The notes under the pieces: generated by a model
What the model saw: only the letters and a program-made list of their open reading frames with translations
Told to the model about the DNA's origin: nothing
Databases searched by the model: none
Assembly: GCA_019843655.1 (NCBI GenBank)
Contig: JACDQD010000106.1
Location: 3,534,001 to 3,598,000 of the forward strand
DNA: 64,000 nucleotides
Reading direction: 5' to 3'
Source of the DNA: Lethocerus indicus
Taxonomy: Eukaryota; Arthropoda; Insecta; Hemiptera; Belostomatidae
Program-made: the position numbers and the translations under genes
Part shown: positions 1 through 12,339 of the stretch, piece by piece
Layout: every line of letters begins with the position of its first letter
Numbering within the stretch: position 1 is the stretch's first letter

Positions 1-426
1 TATCATTTACTGTCTAACTCTAGTCTAAAACCTGTACCACGTATTAGTTGATGCGCCCTTAAATTATTCCTAACCATAAAGTCTACAGTTTAACGTTACA
101 ATCTTTTTTGCGAGATGTCGTTACACTCGCGGGTGTTGGTCATGAATAATGTTTCTCATTTTCATTTGTTGTGTGCTACACGAGTGGGATGGGAAGCTCC
201 TTCGCGACATTCGCTCGTGTCTTGCGGCGCGGCTCTTAATTTACTGCCGCTGGACTTAATCGCAGTGCGCCTTGATTAATGTCAGCGCAAAACGCAAGAC
301 GCCTTTCAAATTACGAGCTGTTATTTATTAATACCACTTGTTCTGTCATATTATAGGCACATCTTGTTTGGCGCACACCTCATTAGTAATATCACCGCGT
401 TACGATAACTCGAGGAAAGTTTTACG

Positions 427-488
<62 letters not shown>

Positions 489-2749
489 CTATTAATAATT
501 TTTATGTTCATTTCGTATTTCGTCTTCAAAACTACTACAATTATAGTGTTGTGTTATTGTGTGTACATAAATTAATTGTTTGTCTTATTTTCATGGAGGA
601 CACATCTAGTGTAGTGTAAATAAAGTAAACATAGTAATAAACTCATAAAGGTATAATAAATGAATAATCTTGATATAAAAATGACATTTATTTAGGGAAA
701 GTGATGCAGGAGTCGATGTACGCGTTCTACCGGCAGGCGCTGTAACTATTGGTGGAGACGAAAGAAGCGCCTTAATATGTTGCTCCCGTTTTTTGTCTTG
801 TTTGATTTGAAAATATTACTGTTAAATGTCGAAAAACATTATTATGAAACATCTACATTTAACATCATATTATTAGTTTTTTATAATAATTGCTGTTTAT
901 TTAGCGGGTGGTTGTAAATCAAGATATCTAAATTTATCGAGTATGTAATTTGTCGATGCCTCAAATTAGGTAGGCAGCCGATCGCAGAGATAATATTATA
1001 AATAATTCTTTTCTTAAAATAATAATGGCGACTGTTATCCGAATTATGATTGAACATTGCAAGGACTGCCTAAATAAACTTCGCCTCGGGTTTTACGACC
1101 CTCGCCTGCCACCATAATAATACAATACAACTTTTCGCCAATTTCGTACAGTTTTAAGCCGTGTCAGATTGGAAAAATTTATGATTCGGAGAGTATTAAA
1201 AAAGCAAAAAAAAAATGAAAATAAGAAAACGGCAACGAGTAAAAAAAATGGAATATTGCCGCAGCAGAGTAACTTTCTTCTCGCTTGTTTTGATTTAATA
1301 CCAACACAGCCTAAGGTTAATTTCAAATAGCCCAATACTGGGCTTCAATAACCGAGAGTATGAAAAATTTAAAAAAAAAATTAACACCCTGGGGAAATAA
1401 GGGTTCAAATATTAACAATGACGTCATTAAGATTGATGGACCTGTGGTGTTAGCGGGAGATGACTGGTATTCTGTAATTAACTTTTGTTCGGAGATCAAT
1501 TTTACTGCACTGTGTATTTCTGTTCCACAATATTTCGTAAATGCTACTAGACATTTTCTATTGTCGCTGTTATTAATTTGACTACCGTAATGTTACGCTA
1601 CATAAGTACAGCCTACTAACTGGTTTCGAGAGTTTCTCCCTATCTTTTGAATACAATTAAATTGATTTAATTTTATAATAAAACACGCATTTTACATTAG
1701 TGCGGAGGGGGCTTCTTGATTTCGCAGACGAATGGAATGTGACGAGAGAGAGAAAATAATTGGGCGATCAGATAGAGGTGAGAAATAAATTGTTTGGCCC
1801 GATTGGTCGTCCCACTCCAGTCTCTGTAATTGGACGATTGGCCAGCCAACGGCCATTGCCCAGAGATTCTATTTCCTCCGAATTAACGTTTCATCGGTAT
1901 AGCCCCGTCAAAAAGGGTAGGCTGGCGACGGTGGGGTAGGGGCAGCTTTTACCGCTGACGGCTGTTCGGCGCTGGGCCAACTATCAAATTGTTTCGCCCG
2001 ACTAATTGTTTCAATTAAATTTGAAAGCCTCGTCAACAAACTATTTCATTTGCAACATCTAAAAAGTATTTATTCCGGAACATTCAATGATTATATAATG
2101 CGGCGTTTCCGCGAGCTCGGTTATACTGCATCAGTTTGTAAAATTTGTAACCTAACGTAACTAGGCCTACGAAATTGAGCTTTGACCACCAAACCATCTA
2201 ACTCCTACAGAATTTAATCATTACAATCTATTATCTTGAGATGAGACAGAAGATTAAACAAATTAAGGTCTACGTACACCTTTATTTTTAGTTTTTTGAA
2301 CAAATCGACTTGTCTCTCTATTCTCTAGTGCTAGCGCATCGAGCTCATATTGGAGTATTCCGACATCGGTCACATTTGTCCCATTCCCTTGTTTAATTTG
2401 ACGTCCCTTTGACTTTTTACAAATGGGGTTTCTTGACACCTTAGAAAAAGTAACTAATGAAAACCAAACTGGCGGCGAGGCCATTAAACAAGTGTACCTT
2501 TACCAATCATTCTGTCGACATAGTCTCTTCTAGACCATCCTTCTTCGTCCATATTTCGTTTAATGGGACATTCGAGTTGAGGTAATTAATGTTTCGATGT
2601 TGTACTACAGCTGATCAGTTTGCGACATCGAATCATCATTTTGTTTTGTTGTGTGTTTGTCTATTTCAATTTGGAGGCAATAAATATGGGACATCAATTT
2701 TAAAATTAGCTCAATAATCCTACCGCGGTGATCGTACCGCTTCATTTGG
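1..2749. other. Non-coding, AT-rich stretch
   Basis: No coding frame with recognisable domains was found on either strand. The longest open frames here are about 80 codons and are partly built from A- or T-runs. The only clear structure is the AT microsatellite at 430-487. Around 1700-2000 the base composition becomes more balanced, but I see no gene there. Confidence 0.6.
430..487. repeat. (AT)n microsatellite
   Basis: About 29 uninterrupted AT dinucleotide units. It is one of five long AT tracts in the window, all of similar length (roughly 50-58 bp). Confidence 0.97.
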
Positions 2750-2878
2750 ACCCAAAATTATACTGGTTTAGGATTCTCACCGTCTGTAGTAGCATTGTTA
2801 TGGTGGCAAATTTATTAATAACTGAATGTTACTGAAGATGGCACGACCGGTCTAGCTTAGGACCATACAAGCTTTGGG
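2750..2878. repeat. Inverted pair of hammerhead-like repeat copies
   Basis: A minus-strand copy of the hammerhead-like core (2762-2793) faces a plus-strand copy (2828-2856). The plus copy keeps GTTACTGAAGATGGC and CCGGTCTAGC but has lost the region between them that should hold the 3' half of stem II and GAA. The outer edges continue the inversion (CCCAAA at the left, TTTGGG at the right), so the whole 129 bp is an imperfect palindrome. The minus copy is more diverged (ACAGACGGTGAG in place of GAAGATGGCGAG). Both copies are decayed, so ribozyme activity is not expected. Confidence 0.6.
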
Positions 2879-5800
2879 AAATAGAATTTGGCAGTCGAAA
2901 ATGTGTATTTTTATTTAATTTACTCAAAAACTCCTGGCTGCATACACATCAGTATGCTTGAACAGCCAACTCCGCTATTAGGAGTTTAGTTCAGTGTCGT
3001 GAGATCAATTTGATTTGCATACAGTTTCTTTATATCATTTCGGTTATAACTTCGTGAGCAGATCGTTTTGTGTCGGGCATGTCCCCTTCGGCCAATATGA
3101 ACGGGTCACACGGGCACTCGCTTCCTTTTTAAGACTTAACCGGCCGCATATGTCGTGGGTTGGGGCTCGCCCACCTAAGCTCGCATAAACAGCTGTTTGT
3201 AAGACAAGTTGGAAGTCGTCGTCGCTCCGAATCACGTTAAAACTTGAGCTGGAACGACATGCACGGCATACTAATCCGAAATAATAATTCTGATAGACGT
3301 CTGCCAATAATACGATTGTAATCAAAAGCGGACCGCCACTAAGTGTGGTAAAAATTTTAGTTGTGACTGAAAATAAAATTAAATAAACTCCGGAATAGAC
3401 TCCGGAGGTTAGAATATGCGTTGTTTAGAAACTGAGAGTTTTCCCCGGGAAAATTTTCCGATAAAAATAAAAAAGAAGACGCTCTAAGAATAGAAGACTA
3501 AAAGGTCAGCAAAGTAAAGAATCGCGGATGTGGACGTCGGGTCAAATTACGCAGTCAATACGTTATAGCTTCGGCCGAAAAGAGGCAACGGACCAGTATC
3601 GCTGACGGAGAGGATAATAATACAAAGAGGAAATGAAAATAATAAAAAAAGAGAGAAGAAAAAAAGGGGCGTACAAAACAGAAACGGAAAGAGGGAGAAT
3701 GCCCGGAAAGTACAAAGGGGTGGACGCTTCCCCGGCAGTGGACCTCGGCGTACGCTTTATCTAAAAACCGACATATATGCCGCCCACCCATTGGGGGTGT
3801 AATATTCCCCCTGGAATAAAATACAGCCCGATTTTGATGCCAAATTTCAGTTCAACCCACCGATGATATTCGCGTTTTATTTGTTCAGTATTTTATTGTA
3901 AGTATTTGAATGGAAACGGACCGGATTATTGCAGCCGAAAAAAATATATCTATATATCACAAAAATGAAAGGCGCAGAACATTGTGGCAGCTATAGGGTT
4001 TCTAGCTATGCGACTTTATTGGTGGTCAATTATTCTTCTTCTTCTATCTTTACTGTTTCTCATTTCGCCACTTTTTCAATTTATTTATTTGTTAACCAGT
4101 TTTGACAAATGACTCTGATCAGAGTGTTGCTGCTATTTTGTGCTGACCACAAAACTTCAGACGTGTGTTACATGTTGTAAGTAAGATCACGTTTGGCATA
4201 AGAACCGGGAACTGTGCGTACAAAACAGTTTAGCCTAATGCTACCCGAGCTCTTCCTGTCATCACTTTTGCCATATTCTGTCTCTAATATTCGATTTTAA
4301 ACTAAACCTTCAAACTGTCTTCCATATCGTGTAACTTAAATTTTATACAATTCATTATAAATATTAATAAAAACGCAGTATCAGTGATCGCTTCCTTATA
4401 AGAAAACTACATTTGTGTGTATGTTGTGAATAAAGTTAATTTCCCAATATTAAATTGTAAGTAGAATAGAAACGTAAGTTTTCTCTATGGAATAGTGTGC
4501 AAATTATTTGCAAATTTTAAATCCATTTTACTGATTGTACTCGTACATTGTTACTCGTACATTGGTACTATATTACAGTAACTGATTGCTACTGTCAGTG
4601 GGGGGAACCCAAGCCTGTATAGTTCCTGATCAGGTAGGCAAAAAGACGCTTTTTTTAATTCACTGAACAGCAGGCTAATAGCTAGCGGTCAGTTAATCTC
4701 TCGTTTTAATCCGGTGATTGGTGGCTGTATTTCCTTTTCTTGTTTTTCTCATTTTTATATTTAAAAAGAGTCAGTGTTTTTTAGTCGAAATAAATCCCTG
4801 GACTTAATCGGTTACTGAATCGCCCATGTAATGGATACTAAGTACAATTAATCCAATCTGACTTTAATTGCGCTGCTGTCCCGTGACCTGGGTTTGATAG
4901 TAATGAGGGTTTTGAACTCGATACTGCCTAATAAGTCTCTAAGCCATTACTGCTACTTCTCCACCTGACTTGCATCGCTTTCTAATTCCGAAATTAAATA
5001 CAGTTTTGGAAATGCAACTACGTATAAAATATTCGGCCGATTTTCAAGGTTGTGGATGACATCAGCAATGATGTATTTGGTATCTCAATTAGCTAATCTG
5101 TTGCCGAACTTCCTTTGTCCGGCTACTGCAGGTTAAACAAACAGCTTTGATACTGTGCATGCGAAAACAGAATATTGTGGAAGTGATTTGTTTTCTTTTA
5201 TTTATTTATTTGTCGTACTTTTTTGTACTTAGGAAAGCATATGCATATCCGGTCGATGTACTTTCTGATGTTGAATTATTTCATTATTCAATTCATCAGA
5301 TTCGCTGGTGTACTGTATATATTAATACTATACTGCATTTTTACCGTCTAGAGGCCAATGGTCTGTTTCTCCAATAGTGTCAAGTTGATTGGGGTCCTGA
5401 GTGGAAGTCCCAGGCACGAATTAAGGATTTGTTCCCCTATGCCGGACCCCAATTGCCGGCTGCTTTGGAATTCGGCGTAACCGCGCCAATACCAGTTCGA
5501 ATTCCGGTGGCCGACCGAATTCTCTTCCACTCGCTAATCTGAATCGATTCCCCTGAACAATTTCTAAGTGACGCAAAACGGCAGTGGGTTGGGTTAGGTC
5601 GAAGGGAGCAGCAGCTCCGGCCTGTGCCTCTAAAAATAGAATTGTTTGCGAGAAGAGGATGCCGTTCGTGTTACCCCAAGCCAGACTGGCAACAAATCTG
5701 TTCTCAAAAAATGCACAAAACCTCTAGAATAGACGCGAATCGGTTCCCACTGTAAATTGTCTGTTGGGTTCGAGATTGATGTACCATTATATAATCGTGT

Positions 5801-8016
5801 CATGTTTCCGTGTTGTTGGAGCCAGAAAAATAAGTTGAGCACTTCTGCAAACAGGTGAATAAACTTCTCAGTAAGGAAACGATCACAGGAAATTAGCAAA
5901 AATAGTGCTATACCAAAAAAAACATTTTTTCTCATAAAAGGCGTGAGCCGCTGCGATTTTTACAGTGTCAGTCAGTAAAATATATTTTATGTAAAATGCA
6001 GGTAAATGTTCCAGCATTCCGAATGACCGAGCATTAATACACCAAAAATGGTGGCGGTTTAAAAGGAGTATAGTTTCAAGAACCATTTATGGAATATGGT
6101 TGCAAAAGGTTTCACTTTATTGTAGAAGTAAAAAGTTGCCGGCATCATTTCCGGATTGATCGGAAAACGGCAGCGGGAATATCGTATTATCGGTTTCTGT
6201 AGAAAGACGGAAATTGTAAAGCGATTTCACGCCCTAACGCGCTTTTACCTGCAAAACCTTATTTTGGGGTTGAATAGAAAACCTTATTTTGGAGTTGGGG
6301 TAAATAGAAAAATTTTCCGACCAACTTGTTTGATCGGCGTGAATAACGAGTCCAATAACGAAAAAAAAATTAAGGACTAACATTATTATTACTATTCAGT
6401 AAATATGCCAGTAATCAATTGGAAGTGTGGTTCAGAGAAGATATCATCTGTTTATTATACTGGGATATACAAAGAAGAGGATGAAGAAATCAGAAGACCT
6501 TTATTCATCATATGATGAGAAAATAGGACGGAGCGAATTGAGGGGAATAGAGCTGAAGAATACGCAGGATTTTTTTTAACACTTTGAGATAATGATGTAC
6601 AATTCGGATCAAGGATACTTCCAGTCATTAAACCTTTCGGATCCCAGAGAATATTTAAGTGTATGAACACACATATGTTGATTCGATAAATGATAATAAT
6701 AATATGCGCAAAAGGATGCCAAACAATTGCGGCACTATGTTGCAATCTTGATGAGTTTTACGCCGGACGTGCTGGTGGCTCGAGCAGTAAATTTAAAAAC
6801 AGATGACAAACTGTTGGCGCTTGCTAATATTGTACAGTCCATTAAACGTTTCATATGTCGTACGTTTTACATCGGGCTGACGCTAAACCGCGGTAATGCC
6901 AATGTTCCATGTTTCTTTTCCTTATATTCGTCTCTGGAAAGTTTTCATAATGCGAACGTGTTGACCACGAACATACAACATGCACACGATACAAATGCCA
7001 ATTGGCCTCTATACCGAACTAACACCACCGGATGCTGCACTTAGAAATTAGTTGCTTATCATTACGGGTAACATTCGGAAAGTTTTCGAAGGTTCGGAAA
7101 GGAATTGGTTTAAATTTTTCTCTCTTTTTCTTTTCTATCGTTTATATTCATGTATACAGATTGTCAGTAAGATTCAAGTATAGAGTAGATGGAGCAGGCT
7201 AATTTCCCATGCTGTTACCGTGCACCGAGCAGTATCAGTGTTGAGAGAGGCCTCAAGAATCCGGGTATATTGTATATTATAGCTGGCTGAGTCCTGACGG
7301 CATGGGGAATAGCCGAAGTGGGACCAAATAGGCCAGGTTTGAAGGTGGATTATCTTCGTGGAACACGTTCACCAATCGACAGGAGTTCTAAACTATTCGG
7401 CTGGTTTCAGGAATTATCTAAATTCCCGGAAACCTTCGAATAAGTCAAGGGCCTTATAAGGGGGAGGGGGGAGCCCAATTAAGCGAGATACCTGAACCTG
7501 CCGGTCGGGTCATTACGGGCGGAAAGTTATCACGCGGCTTTAACAGGACGTGTAATGCAGTTCAATTTGCGGCCATCTTTAAAACTGATTTCTAAATAGT
7601 GGAATCACATATATACAACATCAGAAAATTGCAGTCCAATGAATAAGTTCGTATAAAGTTTAGTACGTAAACTCGGTTGAAATTCAATGGGTGCTCTCTA
7701 GCAATACCGATGCCACGATCTGTGTTTCGTCTAGTTCTCATCAGTATGCAAAGCTTTCCAAGATGTGAGAGGAATAACCGGGGAAAATTGAGGGTTCCGA
7801 ATCTGTTTCCAGTTGCAGCAGTAGCAGGGGATCGCAGTAGCTACTGATCCGCCGTAATCCACAAGCTGAGGCAGCACAATCGAGTCTTTACACATTAGCT
7901 CAGAACGATTTTAATTAAATTTTGTAAATCGCCTTAATCGATACGTAAGGCCTGTTCTGGTTAATTGTAAATAACAGTATACAAAAGAACAACAATTAAA
8001 TGTTAACACATTTTTT
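2879..8016. other. Non-coding stretch, no supported gene
   Basis: Open frames of 60-105 codons occur on both strands, for example 5630-5935 minus and 6727-7044 plus. None shows a known domain, a coherent codon bias or paired splice signals. I see no complete transposon or RNA gene. Confidence 0.55.
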
Positions 8017-8411
8017 TCGATGTCCTGCCTTCGATACTCGCTGATTTCGTCTTCTACTAGACGGGTTTCGTCTTCCCGCCACCTTCGGTTGTGCAGAGCG
8101 GTGAGTCAATTTGTTATATTTGCCACCGGCCTCCACTTTTACTGCCCGGCTACTTTTTCAATCGAACTCAGCTACCCAAGTTGTCGTCTCCGAAGTGAAC
8201 TTGGGCAATTGTCTGCAGTGGCCGGCGCAAAACCTCTGAGCTGAGGATGTTTTGCCATTCGGTGGATGAAATATTATCTGGCATCGTATAATCGGACAAC
8301 TTGATAATAGTGCAGTGAAAGTGCGGATCCCTCTAAGCCTGCATGTCAAAGTGACCTGCCGATACCGGCCTAGAGAAAAACTAAACCAGCGAGCGGAGCC
8401 AAAAGATCGTA
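8017..8411. repeat. Inverted pair of hammerhead-like repeat copies with 250-bp spacer
   Basis: The minus-strand copy (about 8017-8100) reads, on its own strand, GAAGGTGGC, then GACGAAACCCGTCTAG, then AATCAGCGAG. These are the ordered blocks of the family consensus, with substitutions. A plus-strand partial copy at about 8352-8411 carries the distal part, CCGGCCTAG followed by AAACCAGCGAG. The two are in opposite orientation, about 250 bp apart. The spacer contains no gene; an open frame at 8020-8244 simply runs through the repeat. Confidence 0.55.
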
Positions 8412-10130
8412 AGAAACCGACCGTAAAAAAAATAAATATAAATTGTCCATTATGATGATTACATAATATAAAATCATAACTCGTTTCTTTCGTAAAATTC
8501 TTCCTTTAATTATCTTTAATTCGTTCAAGTATTATAATAATTGTTAACGGAAAATTATTAATTCTTATGTTATTTTATTTGAATTTATGATTTTACCATG
8601 TCTCAGTTAATAATTGGTCCTTTAATTTGTTCTAATAGTCAAGATTTTATATTAAAAACAAATATAAATTCTACTTAACGCCCGAAAGGTGTATTGCAAA
8701 TTCGATTAGGAAAGGTTTTATTCTTATTATTTTGTCTTCATATTCCTGACTTAATTCTTTGATGGTTGCGGTTGAGACAATTTCCAAGGAAGTAATGGAT
8801 AATGCCCCCTCTTTTTTTAAGGGCTCTGAAAAAGTAGGGCGGCTACGCTCGATCCGCTTAGACGAGATGGAAAAAAGAGAGGAAGGATGTCTTCTTCTGG
8901 TCCGATATTGACCTCATTTAGCTTCATTACTTTCGCCCCCGCCCGTCCCGATTCTTCACAGGCCCATCTTCTCTACATTTTTGTAACTCGGAAATTGAGT
9001 CGAGAATAAAGCCGAGCAAGATTGTTTGCGTGGGGCGTCCGTTTGATTACTACTTAAACAGTATCATAATAGATTTTATGAACAGTAAATGACATTCACT
9101 TATCTAGAAATTTTATCGACATGTGTTTCTGTTTTATCCCTTGTATATTTTCTAGCTTAATTGGAGCTCTCGGTCTGTTTCAAATGCGGAAATTGATTCC
9201 TTAATTAATTTCGTGTAATTCCCACTGAGGTCAGTGGACACCAAAATCTCCTAGCGTTGTCGGTAAATCCTCAAGGGTTAGTTCCTGGAATTTCTAGATT
9301 AATTTTAATCTCTCCTTGGACCCTTGTACGGATGCGAAGTCATCTCTTGCCATTGTTGAATTACTCCAATATTATTCATTTGGGCCAGCCATTTTGTTGC
9401 ATGATATCACTCTTGTTTCGTAAATAGATTACGAATATTTTATTTAATTTAACTTTCTTATTTGCCAAAGATCATCTATCGCGGAGAGAATATATTGATG
9501 ATAAAACAATAAATGTTTCAAACACGTTGTTCTAAGGCCTTTGTGATTGAATCACTAAAATTCTCCTCTAAAAAAATGTTCATGCTAAATCATTTGCAAA
9601 ACAACATTCAAATATCGATCCACCATCGGGGTAGAAGCCTTAATAAAGAAACCATAACCATAGCTTATCCTGACGTTTCATCGTTTGTCAGATTTCATTT
9701 GCTTGTGTGCGTTCAAATAACAGCGCGTTGATATTGTGATGATATTGGCAGGGAGATGGCGTTATTTATTCAGGCCCGGGCGCCATTTTCATTGGTAAAG
9801 GAAAATTATACCGCTGTAGATTGGTCCCATTTCCTTGGGGATTGTTTCCTGATATCGTTAGCTATGAGATAGGGACATCGTACACTCTTGGACAAATCTA
9901 TTTGTCTATTTGTATTAGACAATATATTAGATGAATACATCGGTTCGATGAGTGCAGTTATATTCTATTTACATAAAACGACATTTCGTTCATAGCACTA
10001 TAGTTTCATTTGTCATCAAAAATTAAAAACTCTCTGGCCTGATTGACTCTCGACTTCCCTCCACAAAACGTAGCAATCTGCTTTGTTACTGCGGTTTTTT
10101 CAATTTCGTATCTGGGCTCACCTAGCATTG
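8412..10130. other. Non-coding stretch, no supported gene
   Basis: AT-rich sequence with only short open frames, the longest about 72 codons at 9513-9731 plus. No repeat family member or RNA gene was recognised here. Confidence 0.5.
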
Positions 10131-10137
10131 GTCATAA

Positions 10138-10174
10138 ACTAGACCGGTATGGTCTTCTCACCGTCCTTAATAGC
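10138..10174 (-). repeat. Hammerhead-like core, full 37-nt length
   Basis: On the minus strand this has the same 37-nt length as the best copy. It starts GCTATTAAGGACGGTGAG and ends ACCGGTCTAGT. The outer stem survives as GCTA with TAGT, a G-U wobble replacing G-C. The core CTGAAGA has drifted to TTAAGGA and GAA to ATA, so catalysis is unlikely. The next block, TGACCAA, matches GACCAAA of the consensus. A tRNA-like sequence lies about 90 nt upstream on the same strand (10262-10326), suggesting a composite SINE- or retrozyme-like unit. Confidence 0.6.
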
Positions 10175-10261
10175 ATTCAGTCAGTTGCTAAGCGGGGACG
10201 CTTAGCATGCAGCCTCAGGATGATGCAGCTGAATATATGACGAATGCATATCAGTTAAAAT

Positions 10262-10326
10262 TTGAAATTCGAATCTGTATCTACGCGTTAACGCGGCGTG
10301 GCTTTTAGCCACTAAGCTATACAAGT
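10262..10326 (-). repeat. tRNA-like SINE head or tRNA pseudogene (Asn-like)
   Basis: The minus strand contains TAGCTTAGTGG, an exact match to the usual internal box A pattern. About 43 nt further is AGATTCGAATTTC, a weakened box B. The D arm folds well, with GCTT pairing AAGC. A 17-nt anticodon-like arm has four of five stem pairs and the loop GCGTTAA, which would place GTT (Asn) at the anticodon. The T stem and acceptor stem are poorly paired, so it is not a functional tRNA gene. It lies upstream, on the same strand, of the hammerhead-like core at 10138-10174. It could also be an unrelated tRNA pseudogene. Confidence 0.45.
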
Positions 10327-11323
10327 TTTTATGAATTCATAAACACATTATTTTCTTTAAAGTACACAGGATATCTCTCACACACACACACGCTCACAGA
10401 AGGCATGTTCGAAGTACAAAGGTTTACAGAACACAAAATACAAAAGTGGATTAATACCTGGATACTGCCCCAGGACCTTTCTACAGATTTTTAAAAATCT
10501 TCAGCGGAGACGATACAGTGTATTTTTCCATATTTACTAACGATCAGACTATCTTATCTGAATGGACAAAGCGTACTTATAAATGTTCGATTCGGATGTT
10601 GACTTTGCGACAACAAATTTAATGGTCTACTTTGGTGGTGGCGGTGGTGGTCTACGCTTATCAGAGTCGTGGAGTGGCATACGCCCCGAATAGAACCGCA
10701 GGTAGGTGGGTTCGCTCAATTATCTTATCAGTGGTGGTCGCTGTTTCAATAAGAAACTGTTTGGCGAAGTTGATTCAACGCTAGCAGCGTTACGATTGCA
10801 ATAACAACGATTCTAGGAATATAATTTCTATGACAGAGAGAGAGAGAAAATAATGAGCGTAATGAGTTTCATATATTTGAACTCCGGAAACACGAGTATC
10901 CGAGTGATTTTCTACAAAAAGTATCTACTGTTGATGGCATATCAACTGGCACAGCATGATTTTACATTTAATTCGACTCTCGTTTTCTACAGCTTCCCGA
11001 GTTTGATCGCCATTTAACACAGAATTTTACCGGAACCAATTGAAAGCAGTCAATGGAAGTGACTGTGTGCTTGCGAAAATATCGTTCTGTTAGTTCTTTC
11101 GTGAAAGTTCTGCTCTCAATAATGCCCGGCGACTGGTTCTTTAACCTTTACTTCTGAACTAATTTATTCCTCTTCATCGTTGGCCCATTCTTGCGGTTGG
11201 TTTCTCCCCGCGAATCGTCGTTAGAGATACTTTTCCTTGTTCCCTGTCCCCATTCTTGCCGACCTGGCCAAGCGGAAGGGCGATGATTGATTTCCGGGAA
11301 GTTGGTGACGGTTTTCAGTATTC
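10327..11323. other. Non-coding stretch with short simple repeats
   Basis: Contains a short CA tract near 10380-10392, a GGTGGTGGC-type patch near 10632-10650 and a GA tract near 10836-10848. No coding region was recognised. Confidence 0.55.
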
Positions 11324-11370
11324 ACTACTGAAGATGGCGAACAGCCGAATGTAGAGGAAACAGGTCGGCG
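11324..11370 (+). repeat. Hammerhead-like core with longer helix III region
   Basis: The first 27 nt match the family consensus at all but two positions: ACTACTGAAGA, then TGGC, GAACA and GCCGAA. After GAA this copy has an extra segment of about ten bases before AAACAGGTCGG. The conserved CTGAAGA and GAA blocks are intact. The outer TAGC partner is lost, so stem I cannot form as in the best copy. Confidence 0.6.
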
Positions 11371-11637
11371 CGCCAGGCGTTTGTGCAATAAGTAAATATT
11401 AACGCGTTTAATGAATAACTAAATATTTAAACAACGATTACCAATATGTACTTCCACCATTGCAGGAGGATAGGCATGCGTTTTAGTCCAAGGTCTGTAA
11501 CTTTCGTGAATAGTCCAGAGGTGCAATTTAAATTGTCTGCTTAATCACGCTAGTTTACGGTTTCGTCTTCTTGTCGTCGTAATAATAATAATAATCTCAT
11601 AAATAATAATGTAGCACAAATTCGTAGTATAATAGAT

Positions 11638-11692
11638 AGGTGGTGTAGAACCGTTAGACGAGTGGACTAGATTCAAGTCACAATCGCAAATG
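11638..11692 (+). repeat. Decayed tRNA-like SINE head (weak)
   Basis: The order GTAGAACCGTTAGAC, then GTGGACTAG, then ATTCAAGTCAC resembles the box A / GGACT / box B order of the better tRNA-like head at 56964-57025. Box B is reduced to GATTCAAGTC. It may be an old member of the same SINE family, or chance similarity. Confidence 0.25.
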
Positions 11693-12260
11693 CGATTACG
11701 TGTAGTAATTACCTACAACTAAGATATTCAAAGGCGTTATATATTGATTGGGTATAAACTGTCGCCGCCATTTACAAGTTCACAAACAGTTCAGTTTTCT
11801 TTTTGTGCCGACCGGATGTTGAAGTGGCGGCCAGTTCCGTTATTACTTCCGGGGGACTCCCGGTCATAAATCTGCCTCCGTTCATGCAAGCCGGCGTAAG
11901 TTCAAGTTTGACTCTGAAAAACAGGAGTTCTCTTCAACGGTTGCGGTCCTCCTCCCCTCCAACTCGGCCCAATAAACTTATCGAAGTTTCCAGTTTTAGC
12001 CATAAAGTACTCAAGTCGGGGCCCATCACGTGTTATTCCCAGAGGGCCCATGATCGGAAAACTAAATTCGTTTATAATTCACTAGGGAAAAATTGCACTT
12101 ATTCCGTTTTATAGACAGTTAACTAGACAATTATAGGATGCCAATGTTCATAAATTGTCCCGTTTTGAAAACAGTTTACTGTAGTTGTTTACCATGGATT
12201 CTGAGCACCATCGCTCACCTGATTTTGGCTTAGGTACTCTTCAGTACTGTACATAAACGA
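11693..12260 (+). other. Non-coding stretch, one unrecognised open frame
   Basis: An open frame of about 100 codons lies at 11803-12114. Its product is rich in Ser and Pro, shows no domain I recognise and starts at a non-ATG codon. I do not call it a gene. Confidence 0.5.
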
Positions 12261-12265
12261 TGGGA

Positions 12266-12332
12266 CGCTACTGAGGATGGCGAAAAGCACCTATGCTAGC
12301 CCGGTTTCGGCTGCTCGCCATCCTCAGTAGCG
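12266..12332. repeat. Two hammerhead-like copies fused tail to tail, with perfect 18-bp arms
   Basis: The arms at 12266-12283 (CGCTACTGAGGATGGCGA) and 12315-12332 are exact reverse complements, separated by 31 bp. The minus-strand copy (12295-12331) is a full 37-nt hammerhead-like core with CTGAGGA, GGC/GCC, GAA and outer GCTA/TAGC. Its cleavage-site T is changed to G (ACCGGGC). The plus-strand copy is shortened after GGCGA. The two copies share and overlap the palindrome GCTAGC at 12295-12300. Confidence 0.75.
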
Positions 12333-12339
12333 GTGTTAG

